Source of the DNA: Acidobacteriota bacterium
Lineage (GTDB): Bacteria > Acidobacteriota > Polarisedimenticolia > JACPZX01
Reading direction: 5' to 3'
NCBI GenBank assembly: GCA_016195325.1
Contig: JACPZX010000011.1
Location: forward strand, 1 to 64,000
Length of the DNA: 64,000 bases
Positions 1 to 8,270 of this stretch are shown here, piece by piece; the first letter of the stretch is position 1; each line of letters begins with the position of its first letter. Below the pieces are notes generated by a model that was not told where the DNA came from, did not search any database, and was given only the letters and a program-made list of their open reading frames with translations. The translations under genes were made by a program, and so were the position numbers.

Positions 1-552
1 ACGGCGGCTGGATCTTGTGGTCCAGTGGGAGCGGCCCCAGGGCGGAAGCTTGAAGCTCCGGATGGTGCTCTCCTGGAATCCATCGACGAAGCAGTTCATG
101 GTCCTCGTCACCAACGTGGGCCGGAGAATCCTGACGGCCAAACAGACGTGCGACGTCTACCGGTTGCGCTGGCAGATCGAGCTCGTCTTCAAGGAGTGGA
201 AGTCGTTCTCGAACCTCCACGAGTTCGCGAGCGCGAACGTTCACCTGGTGGAGGGGCTCATCTGGGCGAGTCTGTGCGCTGCGGCGCTGAAGCGGAGCCT
301 CGCGCACGCGAGTCAGCGGGCCGGCCGAAACGTCGCGATCTCCACCCAGCGTGCCGCGAAGTGCGGTGTCCAGATCCTCGGCGACCTGACGCGCTGCATC
401 CTGGACAAGTTCCACGATCTGCACTCAATCCTCGACGACGCTGTCGAGTTCCTGCTCAACAACGCCGCCCGCGCTCATCCGAAACGAGATCGCGTGTCGG
501 GACGCATGCGCTTCGGGCTCGAATACGTCGGTGTCAGGGCTTAAGGACTACC
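1..552 (+). mobile_element. Right end of an IS4-like insertion sequence
   Basis: The segment holds the transposase 3' end plus a few bases. The inferred terminus is near 545-552, where the sequence reads GGACTACCC just before the interrupted DUF4365 coding sequence. The matching inverted repeat and target duplication lie outside the window, so the boundary is inferred from where the neighbouring gene is cut. Confidence 0.6.
2..544 (+). CDS. IS4-family transposase, C-terminal part (cut by the window edge)
   Basis: The frame is open at the left edge and ends at TAA 542-544. The protein contains YRLRWQIELVFKEWKS, which matches the Y-(2)-R-(3)-E-(6)-K signature of IS4-type DDE transposases and includes the last catalytic Glu. 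The rest is the usual helical tail. Only about 180 residues are visible, so the upstream catalytic Asp residues and the exact IS subgroup cannot be judged. The stop lies 8 bp before the broken end of a DUF4365 gene on the other strand, which fits insertion of the element into that gene. The family call is firm; whether the element is still mobile cannot be told from this window. Confidence 0.85.
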   Translation, partial: RRLDLVVQWERPQGGSLKLRMVLSWNPSTKQFMVLVTNVGRRILTAKQTCDVYRLRWQIELVFKEWKSFSNLHEFASANVHLVEGLIWASLCAAALKRSLAHASQRAGRNVAISTQRAAKCGVQILGDLTRCILDKFHDLHSILDDAVEFLLNNAARAHPKRDRVSGRMRFGLEYVGVRA

Positions 553-891
553 CTATGAGAGGAAGTAAAGAGGCGCCTCCCCGTTCAGAAGGTAGTTGAG
601 ATTCTTGGTGGTGACTCTGACACGAATGCTCCCGTCATCGGTCGCTTGGGTGCCTGATCGGGCCTTTAGCTGACACCTGGCCCGGCAGTTTGTGGGATGT
701 CCTTCATAGACGACTTCGAGACTGAAGTCGACGCCGAAATCATTAGCGCGATCATCACGGGGAATGAGTTGATCCGCAGGGAGACAAGCCTGAAGTGCCT
801 GCCAGCTCTTACGCTCCAGGTCGCTAGATTCTGGCGATGAAGGTAAAGGGCCCAGTGAGCGTCGAGCGCGTTCGCCCTTCTCGTCGCTCAC
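553..891 (-). pseudogene. DUF4365 nuclease-like gene, 3' end removed by the IS
   Basis: This 112-residue product contains the front of a DUF4365 domain, a PD-(D/E)xK-type nuclease fold. From about residue 25 it has ERKSWQALQACLP, then DFGVDFSLEV with the Asp and Glu, and CQLKA with the QxK lysine. The chain stops right after NYLLNGEAPLYFLS, where full-length relatives continue with more strand and helix. The stop falls against the transposon end, so the gene is truncated rather than short by design. It starts at GTG 891-889, which overlaps the stop of the preceding small gene as GTGA. The nuclease core residues survive but the fold is incomplete, so activity is doubtful. Confidence 0.7.
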
Positions 892-1136
892 GGTGTTGGC
901 CCCCTCCTCGTCGTCGTGACCGACAAGCCAATGTCGGCCAAGTCCTTCCGGTCGCGCACCGTCGCAAACAATGGGCGTCCCGCGTGACCATCCGAAGCGC
1001 CACGCGGTTCTTGGCCGTACATCAGTTCTTCTGTCTTGGCGAAGCGAGTGGAACCCAGAGCGCCGATCGAACCCTGCCCATTGCTGTCACGAGGGGAGTT
1101 GCCAGTCGGCCCTTGAGCAAGAAGGCGAGTCGTCAT
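888..1136 (-). CDS. Small hypothetical protein in a coupled set (82 aa)
   Basis: I do not recognise this 82-residue protein. The case for it being real is its position: its ATG overlaps the NYN gene stop as ATGA (1136-1133) and its stop overlaps the DUF4365 start as GTGA (891-888), the classic pattern of a translationally coupled operon. The sequence is polar and Gly/Arg/Thr rich, with no signal peptide or membrane segment. It could be a linker or partner of the two nuclease-like proteins. Alternatively the two overlaps are chance and the stretch is non-coding. Confidence 0.5.
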   Translation of the reverse strand: MTTRLLAQGPTGNSPRDSNGQGSIGALGSTRFAKTEELMYGQEPRGASDGHAGRPLFATVRDRKDLADIGLSVTTTRRGPTP

Positions 1137-1756
1137 CTGGGCCCGTGTAGTGCCTCAGGGGCCTTCTCCTGCGTGCCCTGCTTCAGCAGCAGGTCAGTCA
1201 AGTCTAGAAAGTCGTCGGCTTCCAGTCGAAGCTCCGGACTGAGCCCATTGTTCTTAAAGAACGCGACGAAGACGTTTCGTCCCAACCGCCTGACCTCCTG
1301 GATGAGCGGAACGTAATCGCCATCTCCGGCGACGAGCACGCACGCTTGGTAGCTGCCCTGCTGAGCGTGGGCAAGGACGTCCGTCGTGAGGCTCACATCG
1401 ACACCCTTGGACCTCCCTCCCTTTGGCTTGCGAAAGACCTTGGGTGAGAACGCGAGCGCGAGAAGAGCCTCGCGGACGTCATCCAACTTGATGTCGTCTC
1501 CTTGCACCGCAGTGTAGAAGTAGGAACGAAATGATCGGAGGGCGAGATTCAGCCGCCCGAAGGCGAGCTTGCGGTCTCCTGAAAGGCCTTGGCCCGGAAA
1601 CCAAAAATGGGTGTCCTTCAAGTAGTGCTGACCCGGAATCAGGACTCGTCCGGTCGAGGACGCCACTTCCTGCGCTCGTATGGTGAAGTTCTCGCCATCG
1701 ACGAACATCATCCACGGGTGGCCCAGACTCGCGGATGTAATCGCATTCGAAACCAT
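1133..1756 (-). CDS. NYN domain (LabA/DUF88-like) putative RNase
   Basis: The product has the NYN (PIN-like) nuclease pattern: MMFVDGENF near residue 20 with the first Asp, KGVDVSLTTDVL in the middle with further acidic residues, and LVAGDGDYVPLIQEVRRLG with the GDGD motif, followed by a Rossmann-like strand and helix. Families of this type cut or process RNA. The start chosen is ATG 1756-1754, with GGAGGT about 9 bases upstream; a TTG nine codons earlier is the alternative. It is the first gene of a three-gene overlapping set ending in the DUF4365 nuclease. A nuclease pair next to an insertion sequence suggests an accessory, possibly defence-related cassette, but that role is inference. Confidence 0.8.
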   Translation of the reverse strand: MVSNAITSASLGHPWMMFVDGENFTIRAQEVASSTGRVLIPGQHYLKDTHFWFPGQGLSGDRKLAFGRLNLALRSFRSYFYTAVQGDDIKLDDVREALLALAFSPKVFRKPKGGRSKGVDVSLTTDVLAHAQQGSYQACVLVAGDGDYVPLIQEVRRLGRNVFVAFFKNNGLSPELRLEADDFLDLTDLLLKQGTQEKAPEALHGPR

Positions 1757-1920
1757 GGCCTGGGACCTCCGGAGCGTGCCCAACGTCAGGATACCACGCT
1801 GTCGATTATGGCTCGGAAGTTGCGATGCCGGTCAGGGAGTGAAGACGTCGTCTTTGGTAAAGTTGCACCCGTGGGCGAACGGCGCGACGGGCGCTGGTCG
1901 ATGTTGGCAGCGGGAAGTCA

Positions 1921-1949
1921 TTGACCGTGGATACGTTTTGGAGTATAAG
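1921..1949 (+). promoter_or_regulatory. Sigma-70-type promoter for the first kelch gene
   Basis: TTGACC (1921-1926) is separated by 17 bases from TATAAG (1944-1949). It lies in the 389-bp gap between the NYN gene and the kelch gene, pointing at the latter, and leaves a leader of about 190 bases. Nothing else is recognised in that gap. Confidence 0.65.
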
Positions 1950-2145
1950 AGAGGCTCCTGCCCGCGAGAGGCGTCGTGGATAGTCTCGCTCTCTCGTTCC
2001 CTGGAGACCGCATGCGCCCCGCCGGATGCGTGACGATTTCGATGGCGTTCGCTTGCTGCGTGCGCTTGCCATTTGGGTTTCGCGCCGTTGTTGATTTCAC
2101 GTCTGCTCCTCCGCTGCAGCATCGCTGCAGGGTATCCTTGGAGCT

Positions 2146-5055
2146 ATGAGGACAACCACGCCGTTCTGTCGATGGAACGTGCCGCGGAGCGCTTTCCTGC
2201 TCCTCTTGTCCATCGTGGTTGGGACGACCCTCGCTGCCGCCTCTGTCGGGTGGGGGAACGTCGGTCCAAAGCCACCCGACCGCCATTTTCACGCCATCGC
2301 CTACGACAGCGCGCGCGGTCGCGTGGTTCTGTTCGGGGGCGTAGGTGACAGCGGTCTACTTTCCGACACGTTGGAGTGGGACGGCACGGCGTGGGTGAAC
2401 GTCACGCCCGCGGTCAGCCCGCCCGCCCGCTACGGTCATGCTCTCGCCTACGACAGCTCGCGTGGCCGGGTGGTTCTGTTCGGCGGCAACGGCCTGAACG
2501 GTTTCCTTGCCGACACATGGGAGTGGGACGGCACGGCGTGGGTGAACGTCACGCCTGCGGTCAGCCCACCGGCGCGTTTCGTACACGCGTTGACCTATGA
2601 CAGCGCGCGGGCTCGGATCGTTCTATTCGGGGGACGGTCAGCGGCCGCCCCCTACTACCTTGCGGACACTTGGGAATGGGACGGCACCACGTGGGTAAAC
2701 GTTACGCCTGCTGTCAGCCCGCCCGCCCGCAGCAACCATGCCATGGCCTACGACAGCGCGCGCGGCCGGGTGGTTCTGTTCGGGGGCAGCAATGGCAGCC
2801 ACCTTGACGACACGTGGGAGCGGGTCGGGACCGTATGGGTAAGAGTCATGCCCGCGGCGAGTCCGCCTGCCCGAATGACCTATGCCATGGCCTACGAGAG
2901 CGCGCGTGGCCGGGTGGTTCTGTTCGGTGGCTATGGCAATGGTTTCCTTGCCGACACTTGGGAGTGGGACGGGGCGGCGTGGGTGGACGTCACGCCCGCA
3001 GTAAGCCCGCCCGCACGGTACGGTCATGCCATGGCCTATGACAGCGCGCGTGGCCGCGTTATCCTGTTCGGGGGCCTGAGAGAGGTTTCCCCCTACTACC
3101 TTGCCGATACATGGGAATGGGATGGCAGCGCGTGGGTGGGCGTCGCGCTCGCGGTTAGTCCGCCCGCCCGATCTGATCATGCGTTGGCCTACGACAGCGC
3201 CCGGGGTCGCGTCGTCCTGTTCGGTGGGAGCCAGAACTACTTCAGTGGACCTTTCCTTGCTGACACGTGGGAGTGGGACGGCACGACCTGGAGCGACGTC
3301 ACCCCCGCGGTGAGCCCCCCTGCCCGCTCCCGCCATGCCATGGTCTACGACAGCGCACGGGGTCGCGTGGTCTTGTTCGGGGGATGGACGGGGTACAGCC
3401 AGTTTTTTGCCGATACATGGGAGTGGGATGGTAGTTCGTGGGTCAAGGTCACTCCGTCGGTGAGTCCACCTCCCCGGGAGGGTCATGCATTGGCCTACGA
3501 CAGCGTACGGGGCCGCGTGGTCTTGTTCGGCGGTTACAACGGCAACCAATACCTTGGCGACACGTGGGAGTGGGACGGCACAACCTGGAGCAATGTCTCA
3601 CCCGCGGTGAGCCCCCCCCCTCGAGATTCGCATGCCGTCGCTTACGACAGCGCACGGGGCCGCGTGGTCTTGTTCGGGGGCTATCCCTCGGGTGTCGACA
3701 CGTGGGAGTGGGATGGTGCTTCTTGGGTGAACGCCACGCCCGCGGTGAGTCCACTCCGCCGCTATGCCCATGCCATGGCTTACGACAGCGCACGGGGCCG
3801 AGTGGTCTTGTTCGGGGGATGGACCGGCTCTAACGACTTTTTCGCCGACACCTGGGAGTGGGATGGCACGGCGTGGGTGAACGTGACGCCCGCGCTGAGT
3901 CCGCCCGCCCGATCAGATCATGCGTTGACTTACGACGTCGCACGGAGTCGCGTGGTCTTGTTCGGGGGCTGGAATGGCGACCCAGTGGCCGACACGTGGG
4001 ATTACCCAGGAACGGAGTTCCTGTGCGACGGCCTCGACGACAACTACAATGGAAGTATTGACGAAGGCTGCGATGACGACTTGGATGGTTACTGCGATGC
4101 CGCTATGACAGTCGTCGGCTCACCCGCGGTGTGCTCGCTGGGCGCAGGAGATTGTGACGACACGAACCCCTCAATTCACCCATCTGCGACCGAGACTTGT
4201 GATGGCAAGGACAACGACTGCGATCTAGTTGTGGATGATGGAAATCCAGGCGGCGGCCTGTCGTGCAACACGGGGCTACAGGGGATCTGCTCGATCGGCA
4301 CGACGAACTGCGTGGCTGGTTCCATTGCCTGCACTCAGAACCTGCAGCCAGCGGCCGAGGTCTGCGACAATCTCGATAACAACTGCAATGGTCTCATCGA
4401 CGAGGACGCGGCCGGGCTCGATTCCGATTCCGACGGCGTCCACAACGCCTGCGACAACTGCCGGTTCGCGTTCAACCCGAGCCAGTCCGACACCGACCAC
4501 GACCGAGTGGGCAACGCGTGCGACAATTGCCTGACCACCTACAACCCCAGCCAGACGGACACGGATTCGGACCAGCGAGGCGACGTCTGCGACAACTGCC
4601 CGGCGGACTACAACCCCTCCCAGGACAACGCGGACGGCGATAGGGCGGGAGACGTGTGCGACAACTGCGCGTTTACCCCGAACGATGACCAGGCCGATTT
4701 CGACCACGACTTCGAGGGAGACGTCTGCGACCTGAACGACGGCTTGATCATGGTCAACTCGCCGGCCTCAACGTCGGTCCTATACCAACGCGAGCAGGGG
4801 TTCTCCTCCTACAACGTCTATCGAGGCGACATGAAGACGTTGAGGACCACCGGGATCTTCACACAAGACCCTTCCTTGGTGCCTGCGGCTGATCAGTTCT
4901 GTGGCATGACGACTGGGTCGCTGTTCGATCCGTTCGTACCAGGTCTGGGGAGGGTCGTCTACTACCTCGTAACCGGCGTCAGCGCGGGCTCGGAGGGCTC
5001 CCTCGGGAACCGGAGCAACGGGACGCCGCGGCCGAATGACAATCCTTGCCAGTAG
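2146..5055 (+). CDS. Secreted kelch-repeat protein with MopE-type and thrombospondin-3 repeats
   Basis: This 969-residue protein begins with a signal peptide (about residues 1-33, hydrophobic FLLLLSIVVGTTLAAA). Residues 45-620 hold 12 kelch-like units with the core AYDSARGRVVLFGG and the partner DTWEWDGTAWVNVTP, enough for one or two beta-propellers. Three Cys/Asp motifs of the MopE type follow (CDGLDDNYNGSIDEGC near 626, others near 684 and 739), then about four thrombospondin-3 calcium repeats (CDNC...FNPSQSDTD, 768-862) and a C-terminal module of about 105 residues ending PNDNPCQ. The ATG has GGAG just upstream. It is probably displayed on or released from the cell, binding glycans or partners. 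No catalytic site is evident. Confidence 0.85.
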   Translation: MRTTTPFCRWNVPRSAFLLLLSIVVGTTLAAASVGWGNVGPKPPDRHFHAIAYDSARGRVVLFGGVGDSGLLSDTLEWDGTAWVNVTPAVSPPARYGHALAYDSSRGRVVLFGGNGLNGFLADTWEWDGTAWVNVTPAVSPPARFVHALTYDSARARIVLFGGRSAAAPYYLADTWEWDGTTWVNVTPAVSPPARSNHAMAYDSARGRVVLFGGSNGSHLDDTWERVGTVWVRVMPAASPPARMTYAMAYESARGRVVLFGGYGNGFLADTWEWDGAAWVDVTPAVSPPARYGHAMAYDSARGRVILFGGLREVSPYYLADTWEWDGSAWVGVALAVSPPARSDHALAYDSARGRVVLFGGSQNYFSGPFLADTWEWDGTTWSDVTPAVSPPARSRHAMVYDSARGRVVLFGGWTGYSQFFADTWEWDGSSWVKVTPSVSPPPREGHALAYDSVRGRVVLFGGYNGNQYLGDTWEWDGTTWSNVSPAVSPPPRDSHAVAYDSARGRVVLFGGYPSGVDTWEWDGASWVNATPAVSPLRRYAHAMAYDSARGRVVLFGGWTGSNDFFADTWEWDGTAWVNVTPALSPPARSDHALTYDVARSRVVLFGGWNGDPVADTWDYPGTEFLCDGLDDNYNGSIDEGCDDDLDGYCDAAMTVVGSPAVCSLGAGDCDDTNPSIHPSATETCDGKDNDCDLVVDDGNPGGGLSCNTGLQGICSIGTTNCVAGSIACTQNLQPAAEVCDNLDNNCNGLIDEDAAGLDSDSDGVHNACDNCRFAFNPSQSDTDHDRVGNACDNCLTTYNPSQTDTDSDQRGDVCDNCPADYNPSQDNADGDRAGDVCDNCAFTPNDDQADFDHDFEGDVCDLNDGLIMVNSPASTSVLYQREQGFSSYNVYRGDMKTLRTTGIFTQDPSLVPAADQFCGMTTGSLFDPFVPGLGRVVYYLVTGVSAGSEGSLGNRSNGTPRPNDNPCQ
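2290..4008 (+). repeat. Twelve tandem kelch units inside the first kelch gene
   Basis: The unit is about 50-57 codons and is well conserved at DNA level, for example repeated forms of GTGGTTCTGTTCGGGGGC. Sequence between cores varies in length by a few codons. The high DNA identity makes unequal recombination and repeat-number change likely. Confidence 0.8.
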
Positions 5056-5208
5056 ACATCAGCCCGCGATCCTCCTTGCCGCCGCGATCGCCGCTCCGAG
5101 CAACGAACCCCCCGTCTCCGATCCGGGTAGCATGAGACCACTTCGCTGACGGGAAGCCTTCCACTCCGCACTTCCGAGCGCGACGCCCCGACCCGAGACC
5201 CCCTTCCC

Positions 5209-6789
5209 CTAAGGCTTCCCATGCCCGTGCGGCGGCTTCCCCGCACACGGCCCCGTCGAATCGACAAGCGCACCCTGGTCCACGCAGCTCGCGTGCTTCC
5301 CCCGATCGTGCGGCACGCACACCGACACCGTGCCCGAGCACTGCCCCCCGTTGCCATCGTCGGCGGTAAACCCGACGTGGTACACGCGACCATCGAGACG
5401 CCCGCTCCGCTCGACGCGCAAAGACGCCGTGTCACCCCCCACACCCGAAGCATCGGGACACTTGTGCCCGTCCCCCGGCGCGACAAGAGGCTCATCCTGC
5501 GAGATCGAGTTCACCGTAATGGAGACAGGATCCCCATCCGCGTCGGTGACCCCCCCAACCGAGACGGACTTGAACTTGTGATTCGGCGGCCAGAGAACGC
5601 TCGAGGAAGGCGCCGCCGCGCTGCAGTCGGGCGGCGTGTTGAGACAGTCCGGATCGGCCCCATCCACCAGACCATCACTATCGTTGTCGATGCCGTCCGA
5701 GCAGGACGGATCCCCCGGCGGACCCTCCACGCCGGAGGGCAGGAACGTCGGCGGCGCGCCGGGCGCGTAGGCGAAGATGTAAGCGGTGACGGAAACCGTC
5801 TTGTGGCCCGCGATCGTGAGGGCGTCGCCCGCGGAGTCTCCCCACCAGGAGGCAACCCCCGTGTCGTCGACCGAAGTGAGGCAGGAACTGACGTCCACGC
5901 CGAGCGTGGCGTAGTCGAAGGCGTTCAACGCCGAGATGACGCCGCCGACCTTGGCGGCGAGCCCCGAGGCGTCGGGCCACGAAACGTACGCGAGGCGCGT
6001 CGGCGGCGTCGGCGCCAGCAGTGCCGGGCCGTTCACGCTTCCCTGGACCGCGAAGAAGGGGAAGGGGGAGTTCCCGACCCCCAGGCAATTCGATGGATCG
6101 TCGTCGTCGATGATTTCGAAAGTCGAGAAGGCGGGGGAGGAGAGGACGGCGTCGGTGGCGAGCGGTGCACCGGTGGGGCCGAGGGTCTTGAACGAAGGGC
6201 CGTCGTCCTCGGATCCGATCTGGAAGTCCCAGAGGTACCTCACGCCGACCGAGACCGGGATGTCCGCGTTGTTCGTGATCTCGGTCCTCAGCATGACGGC
6301 GGAGTCGTTGAACACCGTCCCGACGACGGCGGCCGTCTGCCGGATGAGGAGGAGGTCGGGGGCCGCGGCGACGTCACCGAGGCGGTAGATCGTCGTGAAC
6401 CCCGTCGGGTGGTTGGGGTCGCCGACCGGGAGCGCCTCCTCGCCGGCGGCAACGTACCCCTCGAGCTCGATCGTCGTCGGCGCGTTGGGATCGAGCGTCA
6501 GCCCGTTGCGCTGGACGTAATCGGTTCCGGAGGTGTACGAGCGTATCGTCGTGTACGAGGTGCCCGGGATCCCTCCGCCGAAGAGGACGTTCTGCGATCC
6601 GAGCGAGCCGAAGACGGGATGCGTCGAGCCGGTGGTCGCCGTGTAGACGCCGACTCCCACGCCGGCTGGGCTGCTCTGGACCGAGACCCGGTAGATGCCG
6701 TCGCCGCTCGTCGCGGCCAGGGCGACGGCGAGGCTGAGCCCCAGCGACGCGCTGCAAAGAAAGATTCGACCCACGATGCGTCTAGTCAT
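5209..6789 (-). CDS. Secreted hypothetical protein with an LWPPNHK domain
   Basis: The 526-residue product has a signal peptide (about 1-26, cleaved after ALAA). The first 340 residues are a beta-rich region of unknown family. Around 370 comes a Ca-type motif, CSDGIDNDSDGLVDGADPDC. It is followed by SSVLWPPNHKFKSVSV and a 110-residue domain with paired Cys, a module that recurs in extracellular bacterial proteins; the His/Gly/Pro-rich tail ends HGHGKP. The start is ATG 6789, preceded by GGTGAGGTGTG; an in-frame GTG lies one codon earlier. It converges on the kelch gene and shares the Ca-type motif with four other proteins in the window. Function unknown, probably exported. Confidence 0.7.
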   Translation of the reverse strand: MTRRIVGRIFLCSASLGLSLAVALAATSGDGIYRVSVQSSPAGVGVGVYTATTGSTHPVFGSLGSQNVLFGGGIPGTSYTTIRSYTSGTDYVQRNGLTLDPNAPTTIELEGYVAAGEEALPVGDPNHPTGFTTIYRLGDVAAAPDLLLIRQTAAVVGTVFNDSAVMLRTEITNNADIPVSVGVRYLWDFQIGSEDDGPSFKTLGPTGAPLATDAVLSSPAFSTFEIIDDDDPSNCLGVGNSPFPFFAVQGSVNGPALLAPTPPTRLAYVSWPDASGLAAKVGGVISALNAFDYATLGVDVSSCLTSVDDTGVASWWGDSAGDALTIAGHKTVSVTAYIFAYAPGAPPTFLPSGVEGPPGDPSCSDGIDNDSDGLVDGADPDCLNTPPDCSAAAPSSSVLWPPNHKFKSVSVGGVTDADGDPVSITVNSISQDEPLVAPGDGHKCPDASGVGGDTASLRVERSGRLDGRVYHVGFTADDGNGGQCSGTVSVCVPHDRGKHASCVDQGALVDSTGPCAGKPPHGHGKP

Positions 6790-6898
6790 CACACCTCACC
6801 CCCCGGCGGCCGGACGGAACCCCCTGTCCCATTGCGCGAATTGTATCCAAGTAGGTACACCGGATAGGAGGCGCGGTCAAGTCGAGATATCGAACCCT

Positions 6899-8257
6899 CT
6901 ACCGCTTTGGGTGCAAGAGCCCCGCGCGATCGACCGCCTCACCGGCGAGATAGAGCCGCGCGATCGCCTTCAGATTTCCCAGGTCCTCGACCGGGTTTCT
7001 GTCCAGCACCAGCACATCCCCCCGGCTCCCCGCCGAAAGACTCCCCACATCGCTCCACCCGAACAGCTCCCGAAAGTTTCCCGTCGCGGCCGCAATCGCC
7101 TGACGCGGCGTCAGCCCGATGCGGTGGAGCATCGCGAGCTCCGTGTGCAGCGAGATCCCCGGCATCGTCCCGAACGCCGACGTCCCGCTCCCCGCCAGGT
7201 AATGAGCCCCGGCCTGACGGTAACGCTCCTCGATGCGCAGCAACGTCGCCGCGAGAACCGAAGGGGAGTAGTCGGCGGCGATTCTCGGATCGGGCCTGCG
7301 CTCCCCCGTCAAGGGATCCGCGGGGAGATGGATGCCGTTCGGGTCCAGGATCGCGGCGACCGGCTCCTTCCACGGGTTCGCGTGCCCCGGAAGGTCCAGA
7401 TACCCCAGGCTCATCGTCGGGATGAGGCCGACGCGCGACCTCCCGAGGATTGAGGCGTAACGCGCGAGACCTGGGTCGTCCGCGGGAAGCTTCGATAGGA
7501 GATCGTAGAACTTCGCCTTCGGCGGGCCGAAGGGATCGGCGGCGACCTCCGCGTGGAGCGCGTCCGGGGCAAGCTGCAGGGAGTACCGGCTCGTGTGCAC
7601 GAAGGCCTGGACGCCGCACTCGATCGCGGCGGGATAGGGCGTCACGCCCAGCTCGCCGATCGTCGCCATCCCGAGCTGCTTCGCCCGGGCGACGAGCGAG
7701 CGCGCCAGCGGCGGCGGGATCGGGTAGTAGACGAGGAGGACCTTGACCCCGCGCCGCGAAGCCGCTTCGAGGTCCGCGAGCGCTTCTCCTTCCGGAAGCG
7801 CCACGGCCTTCCCGTCCTTCTCGGCAATCCCGGCGGTGTCGAGCGGGTAGATCCGCGGAGACGGATGCGCGTCGAGGAGCAGCTCTCCGCGACGCTCGTC
7901 CGACATGCCGACGATCGACGTCACCCCCATATAAAGGTAGGCGTTCGCCTGCGCCTGGCTGTTCAATCCCGCGAAGCCGTCGATCAGGCCGGGGAGGAGG
8001 TACTTGCCGTGGACGTCGACGATGTCGGCGTCGCCGGGGATCGGGACGTCGCTCCGAGCGCCGGCGGCGACGATCCGGCCGCCGCGCAGGATCACCACGG
8101 AATCGGGAATGTCGCGCGTCGAGTTCCCGAAATTCGACACGTCGACGATCGTGCCGCCCGCAAGCGCCATCGCGCGCGGCTCGGCGGCCCGAAGCGCCGG
8201 GGCGGAGAAGAGGAGAACGAGAGCCGCAAAGGCCGCGGACCGACGCGAGCGGCTCAT
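6899..8257 (-). CDS. Secreted amidohydrolase-like protein lacking metal-binding residues
   Basis: The 452-residue protein has a signal peptide (MSRSRRSAAFAALVLLF...ALRA) and the layout of the amidohydrolase superfamily: the N-terminal beta-sandwich strand (GGTIVDVS), YLLPGLIDG at the start of the barrel, and the C-terminal GSRGDVLVLDRNPVEDL. Where active members have PGxIDxHxH this protein reads PGLIDGFAGLNS, and the usual TD of the fourth metal strand is replaced by GSGTSAFG, so the metal site looks lost. Start ATG 8257 has GAGGGGGAG upstream and lies 13 bases after the DUF4143 gene stop, so the two are likely co-transcribed. It may be a non-catalytic binding protein. Confidence 0.75.
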   Translation of the reverse strand: MSRSRRSAAFAALVLLFSAPALRAAEPRAMALAGGTIVDVSNFGNSTRDIPDSVVILRGGRIVAAGARSDVPIPGDADIVDVHGKYLLPGLIDGFAGLNSQAQANAYLYMGVTSIVGMSDERRGELLLDAHPSPRIYPLDTAGIAEKDGKAVALPEGEALADLEAASRRGVKVLLVYYPIPPPLARSLVARAKQLGMATIGELGVTPYPAAIECGVQAFVHTSRYSLQLAPDALHAEVAADPFGPPKAKFYDLLSKLPADDPGLARYASILGRSRVGLIPTMSLGYLDLPGHANPWKEPVAAILDPNGIHLPADPLTGERRPDPRIAADYSPSVLAATLLRIEERYRQAGAHYLAGSGTSAFGTMPGISLHTELAMLHRIGLTPRQAIAAATGNFRELFGWSDVGSLSAGSRGDVLVLDRNPVEDLGNLKAIARLYLAGEAVDRAGLLHPKR

Positions 8258-8270
8258 GGCTCCCCCTCGA

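Noticed and set aside
2290-4008. Regular repeats that could be mistaken for a CRISPR array
   Set aside because: The repeats are in-frame kelch units of about 50-57 codons inside one gene, without unique short spacers.
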